From positions 27,922 through 91,921 of the forward strand of contig DASQDI010000166.1 in assembly GCA_035634255.1 (NCBI GenBank): a DNA stretch of 64,000 nt, written 5' to 3'. Shown here piece by piece: positions 63,126 through 64,000 of this stretch. The translations under genes were made by a program, and so were the position numbers. Positions within the stretch are counted from its first letter, which is position 1. Every line of letters starts with the position of its first letter. Origin of the DNA: DATLMR01 sp035634255 (GTDB lineage Bacteria > Acidobacteriota > Blastocatellia > UBA7656). The notes beneath the pieces are model-generated. The model worked only from the letters and a program-made list of their open reading frames with translations. It was not told where the DNA came from and ran no database searches.

Positions 63126-64000
63126 ATGAGAGACAAGTACGAACCCGTCATCGGCCTTGAGATACACGCCCAGCTCAGGACCGAGTCGAAGATTTTTTGC
63201 GGGTGCTCGACCCGGTTCGGGGACGAGCCCAACTCGAACACGTGCCCGGTCTGCCTGGGCCTCCCGGGCGCTCTGCCCGTGCTGAACCGTCAGGCCGTCG
63301 AGAAAGCCGCGCTCGCGGCGCTCGCCCTGAACCTGAAGATCAACCCCGAGTCCATATTCTCGCGCAAGAACTATTTCTACCCGGACCTGCCCAAGGGCTA
63401 CCAGATATCCCAGTACGACCGCCCCTTCTCCGAGCACGGGTGGGTCGAGATCCCTTCGGCCGAGCGGAACGATTCCGGGGCGCCGTCGGAGTGGGCGTTG
63501 AAGCGGTTCCGGATCACCCGGCTCCACATCGAAGAGGACGCGGGCAAGTCCCTGCACGAAGGCATGCCCGAATCCGCCTCGAAGTCCTACGTAGACCTGA
63601 ACCGGAGCGGGGTTCCTCTGGCCGAGATCGTCTCCGAGCCCGACTTCCGCTCTTCGTGGGAGGCCTTCGACTACGTTCAGTACGTCCGCCGCACCCTGCT
63701 CTACGTCGGCGTGTGCGACGGCAACATGGAGGAGGGCAGCCTGCGCTGCGACGCCAACGTCTCCGTGCGCCTGCGCGGGTCCGAGAAGTTCGGGACGAAG
63801 GTGGAGGTGAAGAACCTGAACTCCTTCCGCTTCCTCCAGCGCGCGCTCGACTACGAGATAGGCCGCCAGATCGCGGCCCTCGAAGCGGGGGAGAAGATAA
63901 TTCAGGAGACCCGCCTGTGGAACGAGAAGGAGTCGAAGACCTACTCGATGCGCTCGAAGGAGGAGGCGCATGACTACCGGTACTTCCCCGAGCCCGACCT
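63126..64000 (+). CDS. gatB: Aspartyl/glutamyl-tRNA(Asn/Gln) amidotransferase subunit B, partial
   Basis: The first 291 residues of GatB, running off the window edge. GatB binds misacylated tRNA and helps GatA/GatC turn Glu-tRNA(Gln) or Asp-tRNA(Asn) into the amide form. Seen: [20 protein letters not shown], zinc cysteines CGCS and [54 protein letters not shown] and [11 protein letters not shown]. The start ATG is 66 bases after a TATACT box. gatA and gatC are not in the window. Confidence 0.96.
   Translation, partial: MRDKYEPVIGLEIHAQLRTESKIFCGCSTRFGDEPNSNTCPVCLGLPGALPVLNRQAVEKAALAALALNLKINPESIFSRKNYFYPDLPKGYQISQYDRPFSEHGWVEIPSAERNDSGAPSEWALKRFRITRLHIEEDAGKSLHEGMPESASKSYVDLNRSGVPLAEIVSEPDFRSSWEAFDYVQYVRRTLLYVGVCDGNMEEGSLRCDANVSVRLRGSEKFGTKVEVKNLNSFRFLQRALDYEIGRQIAALEAGEKIIQETRLWNEKESKTYSMRSKEEAHDYRYFPEPD

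Overview
The window looks like a chromosomal segment of an acidobacterium, most likely of the Blastocatellia/Pyrinomonas type. The evidence is a carboxypeptidase-regulatory-domain (Oar-like) TonB receptor, two modules pairing an ECF sigma factor with a Ser/Thr kinase-TPR protein, many exported proteins of unknown function, and GC-rich coding with strong GC3 bias from about 28 kb onwards. No rRNA, CRISPR array or phage structural gene was seen.

Layout. (1) 1-4.0 kb is visibly AT-richer than the rest. It carries a beta-lactamase-like serine hydrolase and a LytS/LytTR-type two-component pair. (2) 4.1-24.2 kb is an integrated island of about 19.8 kb at a tRNA-Ala(CGC) gene. The intact tRNA (24117-24189) and a 5'-truncated tyrosine integrase lie at the right end. 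A perfect 97-bp direct repeat of the tRNA 3' half plus integrase terminator lies at the left end (4230-4326). The left copy has its own scrap of a second, diverged integrase just outside it, which suggests two elements stacked at the same tRNA. Cargo: an AhpD-like protein with a TonB receptor, an IS5-type transposase scrap, an attC-like hairpin, a K+ channel, a stand-alone receiver, a secreted protein with kinase-like motifs, a broken YnfA gene, a MerR regulator with a well-formed operator and a Cys-motif exported protein, a frameshifted orphan gene, an MddA-like methyltransferase, a di-haem peroxidase with an ankyrin lipoprotein, and an ECF sigma/Ser-Thr kinase pair. Several genes are decaying.

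(3) 24.2-28.5 kb holds a hybrid PAS-PAS-GAF histidine kinase, tRNA-Val(TAC), tRNA-Asp(GTC), a small cysteine-rich secreted protein and a 5'-truncated PhnB-like gene. (4) 28.5-33.3 kb holds a second ECF sigma/Ser-Thr kinase module whose kinase has a duplicated TolB-like/TPR sensor half and no transmembrane segment. (5) 33.4-42.5 kb holds housekeeping and mixed genes: O-methyltransferase, moeA-moaC-cheR, M50-like protease, M15-like exported protein, a HisIE protein whose HisI half has lost its catalytic residues, trpE, and a lipoprotein.

(6) 42.7-50.2 kb holds a beta-barrel protein, ndk, and a tightly overlapping five-gene run (frataxin, DUF1460-type amidase, two-lobed glycosyltransferase, DUF4922 HIT-like phosphorylase, SpoIID/LytB). 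The amidase and SpoIID members lack visible signal peptides, so the run may act on peptidoglycan fragments in the cytoplasm. A chromosomal ParM-like actin homologue follows. (7) 50.2-64 kb holds two acyl-CoA dehydrogenases with a truncated adenylate-forming protein, an ankyrin lipoprotein, nadB (apparently leaderless), an exported protein with a pilin-like tail, a GNAT enzyme, an alpha/beta hydrolase, an M1 aminopeptidase, typA, a PH-like membrane protein and the start of gatB, which runs off the window.
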